Shown one piece after another: positions 16,404 to 23,115 of a DNA stretch of 32,593 nt. Positions within the stretch are counted from its first letter, which is position 1; each line of letters starts with the position of its first letter. The translations under genes were made by a program, and so were the position numbers. The notes beneath the pieces were generated by a model. The model had not been told where the DNA came from. It made no database searches and saw only the letters and a program-made list of their open reading frames with translations. The stretch lies in the NCBI GenBank assembly GCA_001443525.1, contig LKPX01000038.1, forward strand, positions 1 through 32,593. The letters run 5' to 3'. Source of the stretch: Desulfobacteraceae bacterium RAAP-1 (GTDB lineage: Bacteria > Desulfobacterota > Desulfobacteria > Desulfobacterales > Desulfatirhabdiaceae).

Positions 16404-16432
16404 ATGTTTATATCATGTATTTTATGTTTATA
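16404..16432. promoter_or_regulatory. Twin ATGTTTATA direct repeats 20 bp apart
   Basis: ATGTTTATA occurs at 16404-16412 and 16424-16432, exactly two helical turns apart, 64 bp upstream of the minus-strand gene start at 16340. This spacing suits a pair of protein-binding half sites. The 313-bp divergent gap also holds a CAAAAAATAGTTTTTTG palindrome and nothing else recognised. Confidence 0.3.
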
Positions 16433-16653
16433 AATGTCAAGAAATGGTTTGAAATGATATGTCATGGTTGTCCCCAAAATGTCCTTGACTGAACCTGCGG
16501 CAGGTGCTAACTGCAAAAAATAGTTTTTTGTCGCCCGGATTGTCTTTTGAGCCGGTACCAGAAAGGTAAATTGCTGCTGTGTTCTGGCCTGACTTTCTAC
16601 GAATACCGGGCTTCGAACCTAATCAATAACGCTTGATTTCAGGAGAATGAACC

Positions 16654-16926
16654 ATGAAGAAAATGTGCATGTTTTTCGTTTGCGCTGCTCTTGCGGTTGC
16701 TGTTAGCGGTTGCGGTATGGCAACCATCAAACCCAATTACACCACCACCAATCCCGAACTGATGCGTATCGGTGGAGAAATGCCGGGCAATAAGGAACCG
16801 GAAGTCATCAATATGGGTTCATACTGTCTTAAGGTAACCGATAAATGGAAAGCCGACGGAAAAACGCCGGATGGCCAGCCCATCTGGACCAAAGACAGTT
16901 TTCGGGAAGCCATTCCTTGTAAGTAA
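16654..16926 (+). CDS. Small predicted lipoprotein
   Basis: A 90-residue exported protein. The signal peptide MKKMCMFFVCAALAVAVSGC ends in the lipobox VSGC, with Cys20 as the lipidation site. The mature part is about 70 polar residues with two further cysteines (GSYC and the C-terminal IPCK) that could form a disulphide in the periplasm. No family was recognised. The start has CAGGAGA. It stands alone: the upstream gene is divergent, and repeat copy R3 begins 16 bp after its stop, separating it from gabD. Confidence 0.65.
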   Translation: MKKMCMFFVCAALAVAVSGCGMATIKPNYTTTNPELMRIGGEMPGNKEPEVINMGSYCLKVTDKWKADGKTPDGQPIWTKDSFREAIPCK

Positions 16927-16941
16927 ATTCATGACAATGAT

Positions 16942-17075
16942 GACGACTTCGTAAAAAGTCCGCATCCTTCGTCGTTGCGGCGTACCCAAAAGTACGCCTC
17001 ACTCCTTGCAGATTTGTGCGCCTTGCTTGCGAACATTTTACGAATCGTCCAAAACTCAACTTTTTACGAGGGCAT
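16942..17075. repeat. Dispersed palindromic repeat element, copy R3
   Basis: A 134-bp element in R1 orientation, starting GACGACTTCGTAAAAAGTCC, with central hairpin GGCGTAC-ccaaaa-GTACGCC, and ending TTTTTACGAGGGCAT. CAATGAT occurs directly at both borders (16935-16941 and 17076-17082), a 7-bp candidate target-site duplication. The right border copy contains the gabD start codon, so the element forms the 5' leader of gabD. Confidence 0.85.
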
Positions 17076-17077
17076 CA

Positions 17078-18535
17078 ATGATACCTAAACTAAAAAATTC
17101 AACGCTGTTTCATGAACAATGCTACGTCGGTGGAAAATGGATCGATGCAGACTCAAAAGCGGCGATGGTTGTGACAAATCCTGCGGATGGGTCACGTATC
17201 GGAACCGTTCCGGAAATGGGAGTTGTGGAAACCCGCTGCGCCATTGATGCCGCATATGCGGCATGGTCGTTGTGGCGGGCCAGAACTGCAAAGGAACGAG
17301 CTGTCATTTTACGGCGATGGTATGAGCTGGTCATGGAAAACCGCGAAGATCTGGCTGCTCTGATGACGGCGGAACAAGGCAAGCCGATTGCGGAATCCAG
17401 TGGAGAAATCGCATATGCCGCATCCTTTATTGAATGGTTTGCTGAAGAAGGCAGGCGAATTTACGGCGATGTCATTCCTTCGCACCAGAAAGAAAGCCGT
17501 ATCGTGGTTATCCGCGAGCCTGTAGGCGTTTGTGCCGCTATTACGCCGTGGAATTTCCCTTCAGCCATGATTACCCGAAAAGCGGCTCCAGCCCTGGCTG
17601 CAGGCTGCGTCATAATTGTAAAACCTGCAAGCCAGACGCCCTATTCGGCATTGGCGCTGGCGGAATTATCGCATCAGGCGGGCATCCCTGCAGGTGTATT
17701 CAATGTGATTACCGGAAAAGCATCGGTTATCGGTTCAGAACTGACAAAAAGTCATCTGGTGCGAAAGCTCAGCTTCACGGGTTCCACAGAAACCGGAAAA
17801 CTTCTGATGCGGCAATGCAGCGACACTGTCAAAAAAATATCTTTGGAGCTTGGCGGCAACGCGCCTTTTATCGTGTTTGACGACGCCGATATCGACGCAG
17901 CAATCAATGGCGCCATGGCGTCCAAATATCGTAATGCAGGCCAGACCTGCGTGTGCGCCAACCGGATTTTGCTCCAGGATGATATTTATGATCAGTTCGC
18001 CGCCAGATTGGCGGATAAGGTGAAAACATTGACTGTCGGCAGCGGCTTTGAACCCGGAATCACGCAGGGGCCGCTGATCGACATGAACGCTGTGAAGAAA
18101 GTGGAGCAGCATATTCAGGACGCTGTCTCCAAAGGCGCGAAAATTCTGACCGGCGGCAAGCGCCACGCAAAAGGCGGAACTTTTTTTGAGCCGACCATTT
18201 TAACCAATGTCCAGCCGAATATGGCGATTGCCGAAGAAGAAACTTTCGGGCCTGTTGCGCCGTTATTCCGTTTTAAAACTGAACAGGAAGCCATCCATAT
18301 GGCCAATGACACCGAATATGGTCTTGCCGCATATTTTTACTCCAGAGATATCGGGCGGATATGGCGGGTTTCTGAAGCTCTTGAATATGGCATGGTAGGC
18401 ATCAATACTGGCGTTATTTCCACCGAAATTGCGCCTTTTGGAGGTGTAAAGCAGTCCGGCATGGGGCGGGAAGGATCCAAATATGGTATTGAGGAGTACT
18501 CCGAAATCAAATACCTGTGTATGAGCGGTATTTGA
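17078..18535 (+). CDS. gabD: NAD(P)-dependent succinate-semialdehyde dehydrogenase
   Basis: Oxidises succinate semialdehyde to succinate, as in 4-aminobutyrate breakdown. The 485-residue protein matches E. coli GabD closely by recall across its length: SFIEWFAEEGRRIYGDVIP, AAITPWNFPSAMITRKAAP, KPASQTP, the NAD-site loop FTGSTETGK, catalytic Glu in LELGGN (about 256), catalytic Cys in GQTCVCAN (about 291) and EETFGP. The frame is open upstream to 17006, but that part is repeat R3 sequence; ATG 17078 gives the normal N terminus. The only ribosome binding site is GAGGG at 17069-17073, inside the end of R3. No GABA transaminase gene is adjacent, so its substrate supply is unknown. It is followed by a double hairpin. 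Confidence 0.93.
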   Translation: MIPKLKNSTLFHEQCYVGGKWIDADSKAAMVVTNPADGSRIGTVPEMGVVETRCAIDAAYAAWSLWRARTAKERAVILRRWYELVMENREDLAALMTAEQGKPIAESSGEIAYAASFIEWFAEEGRRIYGDVIPSHQKESRIVVIREPVGVCAAITPWNFPSAMITRKAAPALAAGCVIIVKPASQTPYSALALAELSHQAGIPAGVFNVITGKASVIGSELTKSHLVRKLSFTGSTETGKLLMRQCSDTVKKISLELGGNAPFIVFDDADIDAAINGAMASKYRNAGQTCVCANRILLQDDIYDQFAARLADKVKTLTVGSGFEPGITQGPLIDMNAVKKVEQHIQDAVSKGAKILTGGKRHAKGGTFFEPTILTNVQPNMAIAEEETFGPVAPLFRFKTEQEAIHMANDTEYGLAAYFYSRDIGRIWRVSEALEYGMVGINTGVISTEIAPFGGVKQSGMGREGSKYGIEEYSEIKYLCMSGI

Positions 18536-18547
18536 TATAGAGACCGG

Positions 18548-18669
18548 TGTTAAAAAAAGGATTTTCAGATGCTTGTTCGCGAAAAAGCATCTGAAAATCC
18601 TTTGCTGTTGCAGCGTACAGAGCAGATACGCTGCAACAGCGAAGGATTTTATTTTTCACGAAGCCGTCC
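18548..18669. repeat. Dispersed repeat element, divergent copy R4
   Basis: Shares the central hairpin core (TTGCAGCGTA ... TACGCTGCAA), the GCGAAGGAT block and the right end TTTTTCACGAAGCCGTC with copy R2, but its left half is replaced by a different long hairpin. It lies between the convergent gabD and fsr genes, and its right end encodes the last residues and stop codon of fsr. Confidence 0.6.
18556..18640. terminator. Abutting double hairpin between gabD and fsr
   Basis: Hairpin 1 is a perfect 19-bp stem (18556-18574 with 18585-18603, loop of 10). Hairpin 2 begins at the next base: GCTGTTGCAGCGTA pairs with TACGCTGCAACAGC (18604-18617 with 18627-18640, loop of 9). TTTTATTTTT follows at 18647-18656. 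Its position between converging genes suggests bidirectional termination. Confidence 0.65.
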
Positions 18670-19882
18670 GTGTTCTGCTTTCGATATCCGGCAGAAACGC
18701 CGCCAGCAGTCCGATCAGTGGCAGGAAAGAGCACAGGTGATAGACATAATCGATGCCGCGGACGTCGGCCAGTTTTCCCAGCACCGCAGCGCCGATACCA
18801 GCCATACCGAAAGCCAACCCGAAAAACAGTCCGGATACCATCCCCACCTTTCCGGGAAAAAGTTCCTGCGCATATACCAGAATCGCCGGAAACGCCGATG
18901 CCAGAATGAGTCCGATGACTAAGGTCAGAGGGCCTGTCCAGAACAGCGTTGCATAAGGCAGCGCCAGTGTAAACGGCGCCACCCCTAAAATGGAGCCCCA
19001 GATCACGCGCTTGCGTCCGATGCGGTCACCGATAGGGCCGCCCATAATGGTTCCCAGTGCTGCGCCGAACAGAAAAACAAACAGATGAATCTGGGCGGAC
19101 TTTACGGAAAGGTGAAATTTACTGATCAAATAAAATATGAAATAGCTGTTCAGGCTTGCCAGATAAAAAAATTTCGAGAATATCAGCACCATTAAAATCA
19201 ACACCGGCCATATCGCCGTCCGGGCGGGTATTGGCGACGGCGTGGATGTCTTTGTATGCACCTGTCGTTTTTCACGCAACTGCCAGCGTTTATACCAGTT
19301 GCCGATTTTCCACAAAATCATGATGGCCAGCAGCGCAGCCAGAGAAAACCATACGATGCTGTGCCGGCCTTGCGGAATGATAATCAGCGCTGCCAGCAGG
19401 GGGCCCATGGCCGTTCCTGCATTGCCGCCAACCTGAAAAATGGACTGCGCCAACCCGTATTGACCTGCGGAAGCCATGCGTGCGACTCTCGATGATTCTG
19501 GATGAAAGACTGAAGACCCTGTACCTACCAGGGCGACGGCTATCAGCGACATGCCGTAAGTCGGCGCCATTCCCAGAACGATCAGTCCCGCCAGCGTACA
19601 TCCCATGCCGATGGCCAGGGAATAGGGTTTGGGATGGCGATCCGTATATAATCCGACGGCAGGCTGCAGCAGAGACGCTGTGATCTGATAGGTCAATGTA
19701 ATCAGACCTATTTGTGTAAAACTGAGTGTAAATGCCTGTTTTAGCATAGGATAAATTGCCGGAATCAGCGACTGAATCATATCGTTTAAAAAATGAGAAA
19801 CACTGATGGCTCCCAGCACCCTGAGGCCGATTTTTTCAGCGCCGACAGTGGAGTTATTCCGGGTATCACGATGATTTTGCAT
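18656..19882 (-). CDS. fsr: MFS efflux transporter, fosmidomycin-resistance (Fsr) family
   Basis: A 408-residue inner-membrane transporter of 12 predicted helices, length equal to E. coli Fsr (about 406). The N terminus has SHFLNDMIQSLIPAIYPML and QPAVGLYTDRHPKPYSLAIG, both typical of the Fsr branch, and VGTGSSVFHPESSRVARMAS. A second MFS loop motif, GGPIGDRIGRKR, follows the central charged loop. In E. coli this family exports fosmidomycin; the natural substrate here is unknown. AAGGA lies eight bases before the ATG. The final residues TAS and the TGA come from the end of repeat R4, suggesting the C terminus was reshaped by the element. It converges with gabD. Confidence 0.88.
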   Translation of the reverse strand: MQNHRDTRNNSTVGAEKIGLRVLGAISVSHFLNDMIQSLIPAIYPMLKQAFTLSFTQIGLITLTYQITASLLQPAVGLYTDRHPKPYSLAIGMGCTLAGLIVLGMAPTYGMSLIAVALVGTGSSVFHPESSRVARMASAGQYGLAQSIFQVGGNAGTAMGPLLAALIIIPQGRHSIVWFSLAALLAIMILWKIGNWYKRWQLREKRQVHTKTSTPSPIPARTAIWPVLILMVLIFSKFFYLASLNSYFIFYLISKFHLSVKSAQIHLFVFLFGAALGTIMGGPIGDRIGRKRVIWGSILGVAPFTLALPYATLFWTGPLTLVIGLILASAFPAILVYAQELFPGKVGMVSGLFFGLAFGMAGIGAAVLGKLADVRGIDYVYHLCSFLPLIGLLAAFLPDIESRTRTAS

Positions 19883-19907
19883 GATAATTTCCTTATAATC
19901 CCAAAAG

Positions 19908-19944
19908 CAAAAACCGCCTGTGGAGTTTTATCTCTACAGGCGGT
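19908..19944 (-). terminator. Rho-independent terminator of tRNA-Pro
   Basis: On the minus strand ACCGCCTGT (19936-19944) pairs with ACAGGCGGT (19913-19921) across a 14-base loop and is followed by TTTT. It ends transcription from the tRNA gene before fsr, whose start lies 26 bp further on. Confidence 0.75.
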
Positions 19945-19959
19945 CACTATCCAAAAAAC

Positions 19960-20036
<77 letters not shown>

Positions 20037-20122
20037 AACTTTGCGTGTATCTATCACGATTTTGACGCTCAGGCAATACATAACTGCATTCTTTCCATTT
20101 TCAGGATAACTGCCAACAGGGT

Positions 20123-20151
20123 TTGATTATTCAGGCTGAAAAATGTACAAT
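20123..20151 (+). promoter_or_regulatory. Sigma-70-like promoter for ndk-trmJ
   Basis: TTGATT (20123-20128), 17-base spacer, TACAAT (20146-20151). Start of transcription would fall about 75 bases before the ndk ATG. Confidence 0.5.
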
Positions 20152-20231
20152 AGCCGCCCAAAGAAACATAAGCGTATCAACAGAATTCTCGTAAATTTAT
20201 AACGATTTAAAAAAGAAAGGGATTTTGACAC

Positions 20232-20645
20232 ATGCAGCGAACATTGTCCATCATCAAGCCAGACGGCGTTTCACGCAATCTTATTGGGGAAGTCGTCCTG
20301 CGCCTTGAAAAAGCGGGATTGAAGATCATCGCCATGAAAATGCTTCACATGACCCGCACCCAGGCGGAAGGCTTTTATGCCGTACATAAGGAAAGACCTT
20401 TTTTCTCCAGCCTTACCGAATTCATGTCTTCCGGTCCGGTTGTCGTCATGGTACTGGAAGCCGAGAATGCTATCGCCCGATATCGGGAGCTGATGGGCGC
20501 CACCAATTTCAAGGACGCTGCTGAAGGCACTATCCGAAGACTGTTCGCGACAGATATCGAAAAAAATGTCGTTCACGGTTCGGATTCGCCGGAAACCGCG
20601 GCATTTGAAATCGGCTATTTCTTTAACAGCTTTGAAATCGTATAA
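20232..20645 (+). CDS. ndk: Nucleoside diphosphate kinase
   Basis: Transfers the gamma-phosphate of ATP to other NDPs through a phospho-histidine, balancing nucleotide pools in the cytoplasm. The 137-residue protein begins [20 protein letters not shown], as is usual for the family, and contains the active-site block [20 protein letters not shown], with the catalytic His near residue 115. [17 protein letters not shown] is the nucleotide-binding segment. AAAGAAAGG precedes the start. It is the first gene of a likely pair with trmJ, which begins about 22 bp after its stop. Confidence 0.97.
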   Translation: MQRTLSIIKPDGVSRNLIGEVVLRLEKAGLKIIAMKMLHMTRTQAEGFYAVHKERPFFSSLTEFMSSGPVVVMVLEAENAIARYRELMGATNFKDAAEGTIRRLFATDIEKNVVHGSDSPETAAFEIGYFFNSFEIV

Positions 20646-20667
20646 CGTTCCCGTGAGCGATCAGCTC

Positions 20668-21519
20668 ATGACGATGCCCTTTTCTACCGCCGAAAAGATC
20701 CGCATGGATCATATTGCCATTGTTCTTGTGTGCCCACGATTTCCGGAAAATATCGGAGCCGCCGCAAGAGCCATGAAAAATATGGGCATCCATCGGTTGA
20801 TTGTCGTAAAACCCGAAAACTATGATCTGCCGCGGGTGCTGAAAATGGCGACCCATGTGGCCGCCGATATCATCAGCAATGTGAGGGTTACCGAAAGCCT
20901 GAAAGAGGCGCTTTCGGATTTTCATATGGTGATTGGCACCACCGCCCGTCTGGGCGGTGAACGCGGGGTGGTACATCCGCCGGACGATATTGCCCGGCGG
21001 CTTATTCCGATCTCTCAGGAAAACAGCATCGCCGTTGTTTTTGGACCTGAGGACAGAGGACTTTCCAATGAAGACATCCGTCTCTGTCACGAACTGGTCA
21101 ATATTCCAACCGCCGATTTTTCCTCGTTGAATCTGGCGCAGGCTGTCATGATCCTGTGCTATGAACTCTTCACGGCCGGCATTCCTGAATCCGCGGTCAA
21201 AACGCCCCGGCTGGCGACCCGTCACGAGCTGGACGGCATGTATGACCAGCTCCGGGATGTGCTGGTGCGCATCAACTACATCAATCCGGAAAACCCCGAT
21301 TACTGGATGAACAAAATCCGCCATTTTTTGACCCGGATGCAGCTCAGAGCCGGAGAAGTCAGCATTATCCGGGGTATCTGCCGCCAGATCGACTGGTATG
21401 GAGAAAAACGCCATATCACTGAAACGTTTCCATCATCATTTGCTGGTCTCGTAAAAAATCAAAAACCGGACGGCTTCGTAAAATGTTCGCAGGCAAGGCG
21501 CGCAAATCCTGAGGAGTGA
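20668..21519 (+). CDS. trmJ: tRNA (cytidine/uridine-2'-O-)-methyltransferase, TrmJ type
   Basis: A SPOUT-family methyltransferase that would 2'-O-methylate position 32 of tRNAs. Motif 1 is ENIGAAARAMKNMG, motif 2 VVFGPEDRGLSNEDI and motif 3 SLNLAQAVMILCYEL, together forming the trefoil-knot SAM site. The C-terminal LTRMQLRAGEVSIIRGICRQI is TrmJ-like. Start choice is uncertain: ATG 20668, 20674 and 20704 are in frame with no strong ribosome binding site, and the conserved domain begins at 20704. The open frame further upstream overlaps ndk and is not used. The last 24 residues (21445-21516) and the stop lie inside repeat R5, so the native C terminus has been extended by insertion. Confidence 0.82.
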   Translation: MTMPFSTAEKIRMDHIAIVLVCPRFPENIGAAARAMKNMGIHRLIVVKPENYDLPRVLKMATHVAADIISNVRVTESLKEALSDFHMVIGTTARLGGERGVVHPPDDIARRLIPISQENSIAVVFGPEDRGLSNEDIRLCHELVNIPTADFSSLNLAQAVMILCYELFTAGIPESAVKTPRLATRHELDGMYDQLRDVLVRINYINPENPDYWMNKIRHFLTRMQLRAGEVSIIRGICRQIDWYGEKRHITETFPSSFAGLVKNQKPDGFVKCSQARRANPEE

Positions 21520-21588
21520 GACGTACTTATGGTACGCCGCAACGACGAAGGATGCAGCGCAACGCAGCATGCGGACTTTTTACGAAGT
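21446..21588. repeat. Dispersed palindromic repeat element, copy R5, with 15-bp flanking direct repeats
   Basis: About 143 bp in R2 orientation: outer end GTCTCGTAAAAAATC, inner end GACGGCTTCGTAAAATGTTC, central hairpin CGTAC-ttatg-GTACG, and right end ACTTTTTACGAAGTCATC. CATCATCATTTGCTG is present exactly at 21431-21445 and at 21589-21603, the best candidate target-site duplication in the window. The left flank lies in trmJ; the right flank contains the stop codon of the convergent stomatin gene. Confidence 0.87.
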
Positions 21589-21593
21589 CATCA

Positions 21594-22481
21594 TCATTTG
21601 CTGCCGCCCAGAATTCCCTGAACAGCTTTCAGGATATCCATCGGCAGCGCCACGATTTTGGCGTTGGGCGATATCGCCAGGCTTTTATAGGCTTCCACAT
21701 ATTTTTCACCCAGCAGATAAATGGCTGGGAGCTGGCGGTCGCCAATCGCATCTGAAACCCGCTGAATGGCTTCACGCGTTGCATTGGCCATGATGACTTT
21801 GGACTGGGCATCCCGCCGCGAGGCTTCCAGTATTCCTTCCGCTTCCTGAATTCGGGCTTCCTTGGCTCCTTCGGCATTTAAAATGGCCGCCGCCTTCTTT
21901 CCTTCGGCTTCGGTGATGGCCGCCCTTCGGGATCGTTCGGCGGACGCCTGTTTTTCCATTGCCTGCTGCATGGTCGCTGAAGGTTTGATATCCTGTATCT
22001 CAACGGTCTTGACCACAATGCCCCAGGCCGATACATCATCTGAAATTCCGGCCTTGAGCTTAGACTTGATGAGTTCCCGGGAGCTGAGCGCATCATCTAA
22101 ATCCATTTCTCCGACGATGCTGCGCAGCGATGTCTGAATCAGATTCACGATAGCGAATCTGAAATCGTCAATCCCGTAAACCGCTTTCTGTGGATCGATG
22201 ACATTGATAAAGGCGATGGCGTTGGTCATGATCACGGCATTGTCTTTAGTGATCACCTCCTGAGTGGGGATATCCATGGAAATATCCTTGGTGATCACCC
22301 TGTAGGCAATGGCGTCCAAGTACGGAATCACAAAATTCAGCCCCGGATTCAGGGTCGAGTGATATTTGCCCAGACGCTGCACCACATGCTTATAGCCCTG
22401 GGGGACAATCCGAACCCCCAGAAACAGTGTCAGTATCACCAGAAACGTTAAGATGGTAATAACGGTCAACCCTCCAGACAT
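21594..22481 (-). CDS. qmcA: SPFH/stomatin-like membrane protein (QmcA/paraslipin type)
   Basis: A 295-residue protein with one N-terminal membrane helix (about residues 5-25), the band-7/SPFH domain (VPQGYKHVVQRLGKYHSTLNPGLNFVIPYLD onward, written here in part), a long coiled coil rich in E, A, K and R (about residues 170-230), and a C-terminal oligomerisation region. Such proteins form ring-like microdomain scaffolds in the inner membrane. GGAGGG precedes the ATG. It lies 17 bp after an NfeD gene on the same strand, the standard bacterial pairing of qmcA with ybbK. Its terminal codons overlap the direct-repeat flank of R5, but the protein end GGSK looks intact. Confidence 0.88.
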   Translation of the reverse strand: MSGGLTVITILTFLVILTLFLGVRIVPQGYKHVVQRLGKYHSTLNPGLNFVIPYLDAIAYRVITKDISMDIPTQEVITKDNAVIMTNAIAFINVIDPQKAVYGIDDFRFAIVNLIQTSLRSIVGEMDLDDALSSRELIKSKLKAGISDDVSAWGIVVKTVEIQDIKPSATMQQAMEKQASAERSRRAAITEAEGKKAAAILNAEGAKEARIQEAEGILEASRRDAQSKVIMANATREAIQRVSDAIGDRQLPAIYLLGEKYVEAYKSLAISPNAKIVALPMDILKAVQGILGGSK

Positions 22482-22498
22482 GGTATTCCCTCCTGTAG

Positions 22499-22957
22499 TT
22501 ATTGTTTATTCACTTTCAGTACATGCCCATCAATACCTGAAACTTTAGCGTTGTCGCCGAGCGCCAGTACATCGGAACTCGTGAAATCCCATTCATCAGC
22601 GCCCAGAACCGGCAGAGTGAAGCGGATTTTGCCTTTTTCCACGGGTGATGTATTGGATTTGATTACCATGCCGGTCTCGCCGAGGATGGCTTCGTGAGAC
22701 ATGCCGGCGGTGGTTCTGTCAATCATTCTGGGTTTTAGGAGACGAAACCAGAGGAACGTAAACAGCACGGAAGCCGCTGTCCAGATAAATAACTGGGCGC
22801 TGAGAGAAATCCCGGGAAACCCCAGCAGAACCAGACTGACAAAGCAGGCGCCCAGACCAAACCATATAATGGTAAATGATGGTATAAAAAGCTCAACGCC
22901 GATCAGGACCAACCCAAACGACAGCCAGTACCACCACAGAATTGTCATGTCCGCCAT
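22499..22957 (-). CDS. NfeD family membrane protein
   Basis: A 152-residue short-form NfeD protein (YbbK type). It has three or four N-terminal hydrophobic segments (about residues 5-75), followed by a soluble OB-fold domain of beta strands beginning AILGETGMVIKSN and ending GHVLKVNKQ. NfeD proteins partner with SPFH proteins, as with the gene 17 bp downstream. AAGGAG lies eight bases before ATG 22957. Repeat fragment R6 lies just upstream and separates it from acnA. The partner role is inferred from gene order and family knowledge. Confidence 0.85.
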   Translation of the reverse strand: MADMTILWWYWLSFGLVLIGVELFIPSFTIIWFGLGACFVSLVLLGFPGISLSAQLFIWTAASVLFTFLWFRLLKPRMIDRTTAGMSHEAILGETGMVIKSNTSPVEKGKIRFTLPVLGADEWDFTSSDVLALGDNAKVSGIDGHVLKVNKQ

Positions 22958-22973
22958 AAATCTCCTTACACTT

Positions 22974-23034
22974 GACGACTTCGTAAAAAGTCCGCTTGCT
23001 GCGTTGTGCGACTTTTCATCATTCGTTGTGCCTG
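22974..23034. repeat. Truncated copy of the dispersed repeat, R6
   Basis: Starts GACGACTTCGTAAAAAGTCC, then GCTTGCTGCGTTGTGCGA, matching the left half of R1 before similarity fades near 23034. The right half is missing. It lies between acnA and nfeD, 17 bp upstream of the nfeD start. Confidence 0.7.
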
Positions 23035-23070
23035 CACCGGGCGTTGGGGTAATAAATACCCTTCTTCCTC

Positions 23071-23101
23071 CCGCTCATGAACGAGGCAGGTTCATGAGCG
23101 G
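23071..23101 (-). terminator. Perfect 12-bp hairpin after acnA
   Basis: CCGCTCATGAAC-gaggcag-GTTCATGAGCGG, beginning 15 bp after the acnA stop on the minus strand. No T-tract follows. Its arms differ by one base from those of the hairpin after dsrP (31984-32019). Confidence 0.5.
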
Positions 23102-23115
23102 CTGAAAATCATCTT

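Noticed and set aside
16580-16600. Possible sigma-54 promoter before the small lipoprotein gene (TGGCCTGACTTTCTA)
   Set aside because: The -12 element is wrong and no upstream box like that at 5993 or 10825 is present.
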